Shown here: positions 22,973-31,455 of the stretch, piece by piece | Layout: each line of letters starts with the position of its first letter | How positions within the stretch are numbered: position 1 is the first letter of the stretch | Source of the DNA: Gemmatimonadaceae bacterium | Lineage (GTDB): Bacteria > Gemmatimonadota > Gemmatimonadetes > Gemmatimonadales > Gemmatimonadaceae | Direction of reading: 5' to 3' | NCBI GenBank assembly: GCA_014379355.1 | Contig: JACMLX010000161.1 | Span: 1 to 33,872 of the forward strand | Length of the DNA stretch: 33,872 nt | Notes under the pieces: model-generated | The model's input: the letters and a program-made list of their open reading frames with translations, nothing else | Database searches by the model: none | What the model was told of the DNA's origin: nothing | Program-made: the position numbers and the translations under genes

Positions 22973-24283
22973 ATGGCCAGCTTTCCACGGTTCCGCCGGT
23001 TCCTCTCCCGCGCTCGCACCCTCCGCGGATTCGCGCCGCTCGCGCTCACCGCGCTGATGGTCGCCGGTGCCGCAGCGACGGCAGGCGCGCAACAATACCC
23101 GAACACGACGTTCAACTTCACGACGGATCTCAACGAGGCCACGACCCATCTCTGGGACAGCCTGATCTTCTGGGCCACCATCGTGTTCGTGATCGTCGAA
23201 GTCGGCATCCTCTACATCATCTTCAAGTTCAAGGCGCGCCCGAACTCGCCGGACCCGGAGCACGTCCACGGTAACACGACGCTCGAAATCGCGTGGACCG
23301 CGATTCCCGCCGTCATTCTTGCCGTCATCGCGGTGCCGACCGTCAGGACGATCTTCATGACGCAGGCCAAGGCGCCCGCCAACGCGCTGCAGGTCGAGGT
23401 CATCGGCCATCAGTGGTGGTGGGAGTTCCGCTATCCCGAATACGGCATCACCACCGCCAACGAGTTGTACCTGCCCGTCAGTCGGACAGTCAACTTCAAG
23501 CTCAACACGGTCGATGTGCTGCATGCGTTCTGGATACCGCGCCTCGGTGGAAAGCGTGACCTGATCTCGAACCGCACCAACTATCTGTGGATGACACCGC
23601 GCGACTCGATGACGCTCAAGGCGCTCAACGGGTTCTGCACCGAATACTGCGGATCGAGTCACGGGAACATGAAGTTCCGCGTCTTCATGGTGTCACCGGA
23701 GCAGTTCGCAAGCTGGGCGGCACACCAGAAGGCACCCGCGGTGTTCGGTGTCGCACCAGCGGTCGCACCCGTCGCCGCGCCAGTCACCCCGGCCGCCGAG
23801 TCGACGACGAAGGCCGGTCAGGTCGGCGTCGCGTTGGCGAATGCCGCCGCACCGGCACCGGTCGGTTTCGTCTTTCCGCGCGAAAAGCTCGACATCTCCA
23901 CTATTCCCACGGCCACGGCGCCGGCCAGCATCACGTTCCCGGCCGGCATGACGGGTGATGCCACGCGCGGCCAGGCGATCTATTCACGGTCGTCCTGTAT
24001 CGGGTGTCACAAGATCGACGGCAACCCGATGAGTGCCGGCATCGTCGGCCCGAACCTGACGCACCTCGCCTCGCGCTACACGCTCGCGGGCGCCGTGTTC
24101 GAGAACACCACGGACAATCTCGTGCGCTGGATCAAGAATGCGCCTGCCATGAAGCCGGGCAGCCTGATGCCGGCCATCGGCTCCGGCGAATACAACCCGG
24201 CCATCAAGGCCAACGTCACGATCGGTGGGCTCAGCGATCAGCAGATCGCCGATGTCGCTGCCTATCTGCAGGCTCTCAAGTAA
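22973..24283 (+). CDS. ctaC: Cytochrome c oxidase subunit II with fused cytochrome c domain (caa3 type)
   Basis: A 436-residue protein. A signal peptide ends near AGAQQ, followed by two transmembrane helices. The periplasmic CuA domain has the binding motif CTEYCGSSHGNM (Cys222, Cys226, His230, Met233) and the upstream DVLHAFWIP His. An Ala/Pro/Val-rich linker of about 70 residues leads to a class I cytochrome c domain with CIGCH (342-346) and a distal Met in GSLMPAIG. The domain feeds electrons to CuA. ATG 22973 is chosen over GTG 22913 because it starts directly at the signal peptide. It is the first gene of the oxidase operon; no ctaA, ctaB or sco is in the window. Confidence 0.95.
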   Translation: MASFPRFRRFLSRARTLRGFAPLALTALMVAGAAATAGAQQYPNTTFNFTTDLNEATTHLWDSLIFWATIVFVIVEVGILYIIFKFKARPNSPDPEHVHGNTTLEIAWTAIPAVILAVIAVPTVRTIFMTQAKAPANALQVEVIGHQWWWEFRYPEYGITTANELYLPVSRTVNFKLNTVDVLHAFWIPRLGGKRDLISNRTNYLWMTPRDSMTLKALNGFCTEYCGSSHGNMKFRVFMVSPEQFASWAAHQKAPAVFGVAPAVAPVAAPVTPAAESTTKAGQVGVALANAAAPAPVGFVFPREKLDISTIPTATAPASITFPAGMTGDATRGQAIYSRSSCIGCHKIDGNPMSAGIVGPNLTHLASRYTLAGAVFENTTDNLVRWIKNAPAMKPGSLMPAIGSGEYNPAIKANVTIGGLSDQQIADVAAYLQALK

Positions 24284-24306
24284 CCCGCGCCGGAGCACCA
24301 CGCGTC

Positions 24307-26205
24307 ATGGCCACGACTGTTGCGCCGCCGACCTTCGCGCCGGCTGCTTCATCCCCCTCCTACGCCGGTGACAAGACCGGTGTCTGGAGCTGGATCACGA
24401 CCACGGACCACAAGCGGATCGGCGTGCTGTATCTCTTCACGTCGCTGTTCTTCTTCATCTTCGGTGGACTCGAGGCCGCGGTCATTCGCGCGCAGCTCGC
24501 CGCCCCGAATCAGTCGCTCGTCAGTGCAGAGCTCTACAACCAGCTCTTCACCATGCACGGCACCACGATGGTGTTCCTCGCCATCATGCCGTTGTCGGCG
24601 GCATTCTTCAACTTCCTGATCCCGCTGCAGATCGGCGCCCGCGACGTGGCCTTCCCGCGTCTCAACGCCTTCAGCTACTGGGTCTACCTGTTCGGCGGCA
24701 TCTTCATCACGCTGCCCATCTTCGCCGGCATCGCACCGAATGGTGGCTGGTTCGGGTATGCGCCGATCACGACGATGCAGTACAACCCGGGCCTCAACAT
24801 CGACTTCTGGGTGCTTGGTCTCCAGATCCTCGGTATCAGCTCGCTCGCGGCCGGCTTCAACTTCATCACGACCGTCATCAACCTGCGCGCACCGGGCATG
24901 CACCTGATGCGGATGCCGATGTTCACGTGGATGAGCTTCGTGGTGCAGTTCCTGGTCGTGCTGGCCTTCCCGGTCATCACCGTCGCCCTCGTGTTCCTGC
25001 AGTTCGATCGCTTCTTCGGCACGAACTTCTACACGCTCACCGCCGGCGCCGACCCGCTGCTGTGGCAGCACCTGTTCTGGATCTTCGGACATCCCGAGGT
25101 CTACATCCTGATCCTGCCGGCGTTCGGCCTCGTCAGCGAGGTGCTGCCGACGTTCAGCCGCAAGCCGCTGTTCGGCTACGCCGTCATGGTGTACTCCGGC
25201 ATCCTGATCGGTTTCCTCGGCTTCGGCGTGTGGGCGCACCACATGTTCTCCGTCGGCATGGGCCCGATCGCCGACACCGTGTTCAGCCTCACCACGATGC
25301 TGATCGCGATTCCGACCGGCGTGAAGATCTTCAACTGGATGAGCACGATGTGGGGCGGCAAGCTGCAGTTCACCACCGCGATGTGTTTCTCGATCGGCCT
25401 CGTCGCGATGTTCACGATCGGCGGGTTGTCCGGCGTGACGCACGCCTCGCCGCCCACCGACCTGCAGCAGACCGACACGTACTACGTCGTGGCGCACTTC
25501 CACTACGTCCTGTTCGGCGGCTCGATCATGGGCATCTTCGCCGGCATCTATCACTACTTCCCGAAGATCTTCGGGCGGTTGATGAACGAGACGCTCGGCA
25601 AGTGGCACTTCTGGATCAACATGATCGGCATGAACCTGACGTTCGGCCCGATGCACCTGTCCGGATTGCTCGGCATGCCGCGCCGCATCTACACGTACGA
25701 TGCGAACCAGGGCTGGGACCTGTTCAACATGATGAGCTCCGTCGGCACGGCGATCATCATCCTGTCGACACTGATCTTCATCTACAATTTCTTCGCCTCG
25801 CTGCGCAACGGACCGCGCGCCGGTCGTGATCCGTGGGGCGCCTCGACACTCGAGTGGTCGATCCCGTCACCACCACCGGAGTACAACTTCGCCGTGCTGC
25901 CGAACGTCACCAGCCGGTATCCGCTGTGGGACGTGACCGATGGCCACGATCTCTCCCGTGAGCATCACGAAGGCCATGAGAATCGCGACGACCGTGTCCC
26001 GACCGCGAAGGAACTGGGCATCCCGATGCCGATGAACACCTTCAAGCCTGTCATGGCGGCGCTCGGCCTCTGCATCATGATCGGTGGCATGACACTCAAG
26101 CACGTGAACTTCTACGCCTTCTTCGCGGTCGTGAGCGGCGGCGGCCTCACCCTCGTCATCAGCCTCTACGCCTGGCTGACGTCACCGCTCGAGGAGGCGC
26201 ACTGA
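24307..26205 (+). CDS. ctaD: Cytochrome c oxidase subunit I
   Basis: A 632-residue haem-copper oxidase subunit I. His84 (FTMHGTT) is a haem a ligand. His262 and Tyr266 in GHPEVY are the CuB ligand and its cross-linked tyrosine. His311 and His312 (WAHHMF) are further CuB ligands, and His397 and His399 in VAHFHY ligate haems a3 and a. The sequence is that of an A-type proton-pumping oxidase. The C-terminal part carries a His-rich charged loop (HDLSREHHEGHENRDD) and two further hydrophobic helices, as in caa3 enzymes with 14 helices. It starts at ATG 24307, 23 bases after ctaC. Confidence 0.97.
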   Translation: MATTVAPPTFAPAASSPSYAGDKTGVWSWITTTDHKRIGVLYLFTSLFFFIFGGLEAAVIRAQLAAPNQSLVSAELYNQLFTMHGTTMVFLAIMPLSAAFFNFLIPLQIGARDVAFPRLNAFSYWVYLFGGIFITLPIFAGIAPNGGWFGYAPITTMQYNPGLNIDFWVLGLQILGISSLAAGFNFITTVINLRAPGMHLMRMPMFTWMSFVVQFLVVLAFPVITVALVFLQFDRFFGTNFYTLTAGADPLLWQHLFWIFGHPEVYILILPAFGLVSEVLPTFSRKPLFGYAVMVYSGILIGFLGFGVWAHHMFSVGMGPIADTVFSLTTMLIAIPTGVKIFNWMSTMWGGKLQFTTAMCFSIGLVAMFTIGGLSGVTHASPPTDLQQTDTYYVVAHFHYVLFGGSIMGIFAGIYHYFPKIFGRLMNETLGKWHFWINMIGMNLTFGPMHLSGLLGMPRRIYTYDANQGWDLFNMMSSVGTAIIILSTLIFIYNFFASLRNGPRAGRDPWGASTLEWSIPSPPPEYNFAVLPNVTSRYPLWDVTDGHDLSREHHEGHENRDDRVPTAKELGIPMPMNTFKPVMAALGLCIMIGGMTLKHVNFYAFFAVVSGGGLTLVISLYAWLTSPLEEAH

Positions 26206-26206
26206 G

Positions 26207-26893
26207 ATGAGTGCCACTGCCGTGGAACCCACCGCCGGCGCACACGATGCGCATGCCCATCATCACACGAGCACTGGCCTCGACAGTCGCAAGATCGCCA
26301 TCTGGGCGTTCATCGGCTCCGAGTGCATGCTGTTCGTGTCGCTCATCTCGACGTACCTGATCTACAAGGGCAAGTCGCGCGTCGGTCCGTATCCGCACGA
26401 AGTGTGGACCGACCCGTCGACCGGCCATACCTTCGGTGCGATCCTCAACATCCCCGTCACGAGCTTCTCGACGTTCGTGCTGCTGATGTCGTCGCTGGCG
26501 ATGGTGCTCGCGCACAACGCCGTCGTGAACCGTCGCGTCAAGCGCACCACGTTCATGCAGCGGCTCGAGGGCAACTCGTTCTTCTGGCTGATCTCGACGG
26601 CAGTACTCGGCATCGTCTTCCTGATGTGCCAGGCGTACGAGTTCACCAGCTTCGTGCATGAAGGGCTGGGGCTGACGACGAATCTCTTCAGCAGCAGCTT
26701 CTTCGTGCTGACGGGGTTCCATGGCGCGCACGTGACCGCCGGTGTGCTCTGGCTCTGCACCCTGGCGGCCATCGACAAGAAGCGCGGGTTGCGTGAGGAC
26801 GAAGGCCTCGTCGTGGACATGTGCGCACTCTACTGGCACTTCGTGGACGTCGTCTGGATCGCGATCTTCGTTCTTCTCTATCTCATCAAGTGA
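26207..26893 (+). CDS. ctaE: Cytochrome c oxidase subunit III
   Basis: A 228-residue membrane protein with five helices, the number found in caa3-type subunit III. Family features include KIAIWAFIGSECMLF, the Glu-containing CQAYEF helix, FFVLTGFHGAHVTAGVLW and YWHFVDVVWIAIF at the end. A His/Ala-rich cytosolic N terminus precedes the first helix. The start is ATG 26207, one base after the ctaD stop, with GAGGAGG inside the ctaD end as the ribosome-binding site. Confidence 0.95.
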   Translation: MSATAVEPTAGAHDAHAHHHTSTGLDSRKIAIWAFIGSECMLFVSLISTYLIYKGKSRVGPYPHEVWTDPSTGHTFGAILNIPVTSFSTFVLLMSSLAMVLAHNAVVNRRVKRTTFMQRLEGNSFFWLISTAVLGIVFLMCQAYEFTSFVHEGLGLTTNLFSSSFFVLTGFHGAHVTAGVLWLCTLAAIDKKRGLREDEGLVVDMCALYWHFVDVVWIAIFVLLYLIK

Positions 26894-26904
26894 GTCGCGA
26901 GACC

Positions 26905-27243
26905 ATGGCACACGACACGGCGGCGCACGACGACGCACACGCGCATCACCCGACGGCGAAGACCTACCTCTGGACGGCGCTCTTCCTGACGATCGTCACG
27001 ATCGTCGAGATTTCCGCCTACTACATCAAGCCGTGGGAACAGTCGGCGATCTACGTGCCGAGCATGATCTTCATGTCGGCCGTCAAGTTCGCGGTGGTGT
27101 GTGCGGTGTACATGCATCTCAAGTACGACAACAAGCTGTTCCGCAACCTGTTCGTCGGTCCGCTCGTGATCGCCATCGTCACCTGCGTCGGTCTGCTGTT
27201 CCTGTTCGGCAAGGTGGCGATCCGCATCAGCAGCGGGCAGTAA
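26905..27243 (+). CDS. ctaF: Cytochrome c oxidase subunit IV (prokaryotic type)
   Basis: A 112-residue protein with three membrane helices: TYLWTALFLTIVTIVEISAY, a middle helix MIFMSAVKFAVVCAVYMHLK, and LVIAIVTCVGLLFLF. The KFxxVxxxYMHLKYD sequence is typical of bacterial subunit IV (COX4_pro). The N terminus is His- and Ala-rich, like that of subunit III. ATG 26905 lies 11 bases after the ctaE stop. An upstream in-frame start at 26821 would lie within ctaE and add a charged extension, so I reject it. Confidence 0.92.
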   Translation: MAHDTAAHDDAHAHHPTAKTYLWTALFLTIVTIVEISAYYIKPWEQSAIYVPSMIFMSAVKFAVVCAVYMHLKYDNKLFRNLFVGPLVIAIVTCVGLLFLFGKVAIRISSGQ

Positions 27244-27261
27244 GCGGCGTGAAGGGATAGC

Positions 27262-28119
27262 GTGATTCACCTCGCGCTCCTGCTGCATCCCGCGCAGACA
27301 CTGTCGTGGAATGCCTGGACGATCCACCCGAGCACGGTCATTGGATTGACCGCCCTCGGGTGGCTCTATTTTCGGCGGGCACGGTCGGCCGAAGGTGTCG
27401 GACCGTCCACGGCACAGCGCGTCGCCTTCACGAGCGGACTGCTGCTGCTCTTCATCATCCTGAACGGCCCGCTGCACGATCTGAGCGATTTCTACCTGTT
27501 CAGCGGCCACATGGTGCAGCACCTGATCATGGAGCTGATCGTGCCGCCGCTGCTGATCACCGGCACGCCGGGATGGATGCTGCGGCCCGCGCTGCAGTGG
27601 CCCGTCCTGCGCTGGTTTGCGCCTCGCATCACGTCCGGCCCCATGGCATTCGCCATCTTCAACATCACCTTGTGCTTCTGGCACATTCCGGCGCTCTACA
27701 ACCTCGCGCTGCTGCACCACAACGTGCACATCGTGCAGCACCTCACGTTCCTGGTGGCGAGTGTGCTGATGTGGTGGCCGTTCCTGAGTCCATTGCCGGA
27801 GCTGCCGCGCCTCAGCTTTCCCGGGCAGATGTTGTACTGCTTCCTGATGACGATCCCGATGAGCGTCGTGGCCATCTACATCGCGATGGCCGACACGGTG
27901 CTGTATCCGCTGTACGCATCGAGCCCGCGGCTCTGGGGTCTCACGCCGAAGATGGATCAGCTCATCGGAGGGCTCATCATGTGGGTCCCGGGCGGCCTCT
28001 TCTTCTATGGCGTGATGACCGTCGTGTTCTTCCGCTGGCAGCGCCAGGGTAACGGTGGAGATGAGGTGGCCGACGCGCAGGCGTCATCCGGCACACTCGC
28101 ATCAGCCATCGGTCACTGA
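27262..28119 (+). CDS. ctaG: Cytochrome c oxidase assembly factor CtaG (caa3_CtaG)
   Basis: A 285-residue membrane protein with about seven helices. Conserved features of the caa3_CtaG family are visible: the HMVQHLIMELIVPPLLITG stretch with paired His, FWHIPALYN, HHNVHIVQHLTFL, and the C-terminal DQLIGGLIMWVPGG. The family is needed for assembly of caa3 oxidases in Bacillus and probably helps copper insertion. It starts with GTG 27262 and has AAGGGA just upstream. It sits 18 bases after subunit IV. Confidence 0.93.
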   Translation: MIHLALLLHPAQTLSWNAWTIHPSTVIGLTALGWLYFRRARSAEGVGPSTAQRVAFTSGLLLLFIILNGPLHDLSDFYLFSGHMVQHLIMELIVPPLLITGTPGWMLRPALQWPVLRWFAPRITSGPMAFAIFNITLCFWHIPALYNLALLHHNVHIVQHLTFLVASVLMWWPFLSPLPELPRLSFPGQMLYCFLMTIPMSVVAIYIAMADTVLYPLYASSPRLWGLTPKMDQLIGGLIMWVPGGLFFYGVMTVVFFRWQRQGNGGDEVADAQASSGTLASAIGH

Positions 28120-28122
28120 CGC

Positions 28123-29382
28123 GTGGCCACGATCTCGCGGCCGCAGCTGACGCCTGTCCGTCGTCGTACACCGCCGCAGGGGTCAGCCGCTTCGAGTGGT
28201 GCGCGTGAACGGCTCCTGTCGCTGGACGTGTTTCGCGGCATGACGGTCGCCGGCATGCTGCTGGTGAACAATCAGGGCGACTGGGGTCACATCTTCGAGC
28301 CGCTCGAACACGCGAAGTGGAACGGCTGGACGCCGACGGACCTGATCTTCCCGTTCTTCCTCTTCATCGTCGGCGTGACGTCGTATCTCTCGTCGTCACA
28401 ACGACGCGCGCGGGGCGACAGTGAAGCGGCGATCGTCAGGCAGGTGCTGCGCCGTGGTGCGCTGATTTTCCTGTTCGGGCTCTTCCTGGCCTGGTTCCCC
28501 GGCTTCATGTGGGGCCGGATCGACACGCTGCCGGATCCGACCTTTCTCGATCGCGTCGTGTATCGCATCCAGCACATCCGCATCATGGGTGTGCTCCAGC
28601 GCATCGCCGTCGCCTACGTCATCGGCGCGCTGATCACGCTGCGCGGCACGTGGAAGCAGCATGTCGTGGTTGTCGTCGGCATCCTGCTCGGCTACTGGGC
28701 CCTGATGACGCTTGTGACGGTGCCGGATCGCGGCGTGCCGGGCTGGCAGCTGTTCGATCAGCCGGACGCGGTACTCAGTGCCTGGTTCGATCGGCAGGTT
28801 CTCGGGACGAATCACCTGTGGGCGTCGGCGAAGACGTGGGATCCCGAGGGCCTTCTGAGCACGCTGCCCGCCGTCGGAACCATGATGCTCGGTCAGTTCG
28901 CCGGCCGCTGGATCGGACGGCCGACGCCGATGTCGGAACGTCTGAACGGAATGTTCGGGGCTGGCGCGCTGCTGCTGGTCGTCGGGCTGATGTGGCATTG
29001 GGTGTTTCCCATCAACAAGACGCTCTGGACGAGCAGCTATGTCGTGTTCACGGGCGGCATGGCGCTGGTGACCCTGGCCACCTGCATGTGGATCATCGAT
29101 GTACACGGCTGGAAACGGTGGGCCACGTTCTTCGTCATCTATGGCACGAACCCGATGATCGCGTTTCTCGGATCCGGGCTCATGGCGCGTATCACCGTCA
29201 CGTTGTGGAAGATTCCGACCGCCGACGGTCCGGAATCCGCCTCCTGGGTGTTCCATCAGGCGACGTTCGCACCGATACTCGAGCCACGGGTGGCGTCGCT
29301 GGCGTACGCCGTGACGTTCGTGCTCCTGTGGTTCGTGATTCTCTGGGCGCTCTGGCGCAAGCAAATCTTTCTCAAGGTGTAG
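28123..29382 (+). CDS. NagX/HGSNAT-like membrane acyltransferase (DUF1624/DUF5009)
   Basis: A 419-residue membrane protein with about ten helices. The family signature LSLDVFRGMTVAGMLLVNN is followed by EHAKWNGWTPTDLIFPFFLF, whose His aligns with the region bearing the active His of lysosomal heparan-glucosaminide N-acetyltransferase. RIMGVLQRIAVAY and NPMIAFLGSGL follow. Bacterial relatives are thought to acetylate glucosamine-containing sugars, perhaps in cell-wall recycling; this is not shown for this protein. GTG 28123 starts three bases after the ctaG stop and the gene ends one base before dacB, so it belongs to the oxidase operon. The first 28 residues are basic and disordered. Confidence 0.85.
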   Translation: MATISRPQLTPVRRRTPPQGSAASSGARERLLSLDVFRGMTVAGMLLVNNQGDWGHIFEPLEHAKWNGWTPTDLIFPFFLFIVGVTSYLSSSQRRARGDSEAAIVRQVLRRGALIFLFGLFLAWFPGFMWGRIDTLPDPTFLDRVVYRIQHIRIMGVLQRIAVAYVIGALITLRGTWKQHVVVVVGILLGYWALMTLVTVPDRGVPGWQLFDQPDAVLSAWFDRQVLGTNHLWASAKTWDPEGLLSTLPAVGTMMLGQFAGRWIGRPTPMSERLNGMFGAGALLLVVGLMWHWVFPINKTLWTSSYVVFTGGMALVTLATCMWIIDVHGWKRWATFFVIYGTNPMIAFLGSGLMARITVTLWKIPTADGPESASWVFHQATFAPILEPRVASLAYAVTFVLLWFVILWALWRKQIFLKV

Positions 29383-29383
29383 T

Positions 29384-31033
29384 GTGGTGACTCAGACAAG
29401 CGACGTCGCTTGTAGCTCCCGATTCGCGCCGACGCTCCGCACGCTGGCACTGCTGATCATCACGTGCGCGATCGCCGTGTCCGTCGGTGCGCAGAAACCG
29501 ACGCGGAAACAGTCCACGGCGCGTCGCACCGTGAATGCCTCGGCGCGCGCGGTGCCGCGCAGTGGATCGGCGGCAGCTCGCAATCGCCTCACCCGCACGA
29601 AGCAGCGCACGCGGCTGACGCGACCGTCACGATCCGTCGCGCCACTCGTGCCCGGCACTGCCTTCGGACTTGATGGCCTGCGTGCGGATCTCGGCACACT
29701 CGCCGGCACGTCGATCCGCAACGGCTCGTGGGGTATGATGGTCGTGTCGCTCTCGCATGGCGACACCCTGTTCTCCATCAATGCCGATGTCCCGCACGTC
29801 CCCGCGTCCACGCAGAAAGTGCTCACATCCGTGCTCGCGCTGAACTCGCTCGGTCCGCAGTACCGCTATCACACCGAGGTGCTGCACACCGGCACGATGC
29901 AGGGCGGCACCATCGATGGTGACCTCATCCTGCGCGGTGACGGCGATCCGACGCTGTCTGCGCGATTCATCGGTGGCAAGCCTGACGCCGCGATGGATTC
30001 CCTGGCCGCACGCGTCGTCAAGGCCGGCGTCCGGGTCGTCACCGGTCGCGTGATCGGTGATGCGTCGGCGTTCGAGGCGCGCAGCGTTCCGGAAGGCTGG
30101 CATCCACGCATTCTGCAGGACGCGTATGCCGGACGTGTGTCCGGGCTGTCGTTGAACGAGAATCTGGTGTGGGTCACGATCCGACCCGGCACCCGCGGCG
30201 GCGCCGCCGATGTCGTGCTCGAACCGGCGACGGCGGCCATCGCTCTGCATTCGACCGTGCGCACCGTGCCAGGTCGCACGGCGCGCCTGAAGATGGCGCG
30301 CAACAGCAATGGCATCTCCGTCAGCGGTACCATCGGCACCGACGTGTTTCAGCGGTCGTACTCGTACATCGTCGAGGATCCCGCGTCGTTCACCACCGGC
30401 GCCTTTCTCGCCGCGCTGAAGCGCAATGGTGTGACGGTCGGCAACGGCTTTGCGCTCGCGAAGGCACCGGCCAACGCGGAGTCGGTCACGTCATGGGAAT
30501 CGGCGCCACTCGAAACGCTCCTGACGGTGATGAATCGCGAATCGGTGAATGTGATCGCCGAGCATGTCTTCCGCGCTGCCGCGCGCGGCGCGGACCGTCA
30601 CACGACCGGGAGCGCCGTGGTCGCGGACACGGCGCTGCGCTCACTGCTTGAGCGCAGCGCCGGCGTACGCGCCGACGCGGTGACCGCCACCGATGGCAGT
30701 GGCCTGTCGCAGCTCGACCGGGTGTCGCCGCGCGCGATGATACAACTGCTGGGTTGGGCCGACAAGTCGTCGTGGGGTCCGCTGCTGCACGCGTCGATGC
30801 CGCTGGCCGGCGAAAGCGGCACGCTGCGCAATCGCATGAAGTACAGCACCGCGCAGACGAACCTGCATGCCAAGACCGGGACCACGAACGATGTCGTGGC
30901 GCTCGCGGGATACGTCACCGCCCGCAATGGCGAGCTGCTCGCCTTCGCGATGCTCTACAACGGCCGCGATCGCTGGCGTGCCCGCGAAGCCATCGACGCC
31001 ATCGGCATCACCCTCGCCAACTGGTCGCGCTGA
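29384..31033 (+). CDS. dacB: D-alanyl-D-alanine carboxypeptidase/endopeptidase, PBP4 (S13) family
   Basis: A 549-residue periplasmic penicillin-binding protein. A signal peptide ends near SVGAQ (about residue 37). Active-site motifs are STQK (Ser142, Lys145), SVN in NRESVNVIAEHVF, and KTG in HAKTGTTND. The long insertion between the first two motifs is typical of S13 enzymes. They trim or open peptidoglycan cross-links. Between signal and catalytic domain lies an unusual linker (about 38-88) packed with Arg, Lys, Ser and Thr. Start: GTG 29384, one base after the preceding stop, with AAGG upstream; GTG 29387 is an alternative. It is the last gene of the operon and is followed by a strong terminator. 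Confidence 0.92.
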   Translation: MVTQTSDVACSSRFAPTLRTLALLIITCAIAVSVGAQKPTRKQSTARRTVNASARAVPRSGSAAARNRLTRTKQRTRLTRPSRSVAPLVPGTAFGLDGLRADLGTLAGTSIRNGSWGMMVVSLSHGDTLFSINADVPHVPASTQKVLTSVLALNSLGPQYRYHTEVLHTGTMQGGTIDGDLILRGDGDPTLSARFIGGKPDAAMDSLAARVVKAGVRVVTGRVIGDASAFEARSVPEGWHPRILQDAYAGRVSGLSLNENLVWVTIRPGTRGGAADVVLEPATAAIALHSTVRTVPGRTARLKMARNSNGISVSGTIGTDVFQRSYSYIVEDPASFTTGAFLAALKRNGVTVGNGFALAKAPANAESVTSWESAPLETLLTVMNRESVNVIAEHVFRAAARGADRHTTGSAVVADTALRSLLERSAGVRADAVTATDGSGLSQLDRVSPRAMIQLLGWADKSSWGPLLHASMPLAGESGTLRNRMKYSTAQTNLHAKTGTTNDVVALAGYVTARNGELLAFAMLYNGRDRWRAREAIDAIGITLANWSR

Positions 31034-31080
31034 CGTTGCTCGTCTTGCTTTGCTGAACAGCTGAATCGCAACACTGCAAG

Positions 31081-31378
31081 GGACGCAGAACGGCAGAGCT
31101 TCAACGCAGAGTCGCGAAGTTATCGAGCTGCTTTGACGCCAAGCCGCCAAGGCGCCAAGCTGTCTGGGTGCATTCGGTTAGCAATACACCAGGTTTGCGA
31201 TCGAAAAATGCTGTTGGAACTGCCCTCGCGAGCGCAGTTCCAACAGCGTTTTTTCCGGCTTCGGTATTGGTATACTCTGCCAAATGTGCGCGCAGACCGC
31301 TTTGCGCCTTGGCGGCTTGGCGTCAAGGCAGTTGCAAACTCGGCGACTCCGCGTTGAACGGCTCGCTGTTCTGCGTCC
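31081..31378. repeat. Imperfect palindromic intergenic element, copy 3
   Basis: This element occupies most of the 422-base gap between convergent dacB and the saccharopine-dehydrogenase-like gene. Mirror blocks are centred on 31229: GGACGCAGAAC at 31081 with its complement at 31368-31378, TTCAACGC near 31100 with GCGTTGAA near 31352, and a perfect 23-bp pair at 31133-31155 and 31304-31326. The 23-bp arm is built of CGCCAAGC/G units with 8-base period. The centre is a long hairpin containing GTTGGAACTGC. The GTCAG/GTTGCAACC pair of copies 1 and 2 is absent, so this is a different subtype sharing core and architecture. Confidence 0.8.
31204..31254. terminator. Bidirectional intrinsic terminator at the centre of copy 3
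   Basis: GCTGTTGGAACTGC (31210-31223) pairs perfectly with its complement at 31234-31247. The ten-base loop is itself self-complementary at CTCGCGAG. An A-run (31204-31208) precedes and a T-run (31249-31254) follows, so on each strand the stem is followed by a U-tract. It lies between two convergent genes and should stop transcription from both. Confidence 0.85.
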
Positions 31379-31393
31379 GTTGCCGTTCTGCAA

Positions 31394-31447
31394 TTCAGCA
31401 GTTCAGCAGTTCAGCAGTCAGCAGTCAGCGATTCAGCAGTTCAGCGG
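31394..31447. repeat. TTCAGCAG tandem repeat
   Basis: About seven head-to-tail copies of an 8-base unit TTCAGCAG, two of them shortened to seven bases and the last reading TTCAGCGG. It lies just outside copy 3 of the palindromic element and ends 8 bases before the next stop codon. It has no spacers and is not a CRISPR array. Confidence 0.85.
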
Positions 31448-31455
31448 TCGACGCG

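Noticed and set aside
24349-25656. 435-codon open frame on the minus strand across ctaD
   Set aside because: Composition is dominated by Glu, Asp, Arg and His as expected for the antisense of a membrane protein gene; ctaD is unambiguous.
31261-31280. TATACT as a promoter -10 element
   Set aside because: No suitable -35 element lies at the right distance, and it falls inside the palindromic arm between convergent genes.
31394-31447. CRISPR array
   Set aside because: The repeats are 8 bases with no spacers and no cas genes nearby.
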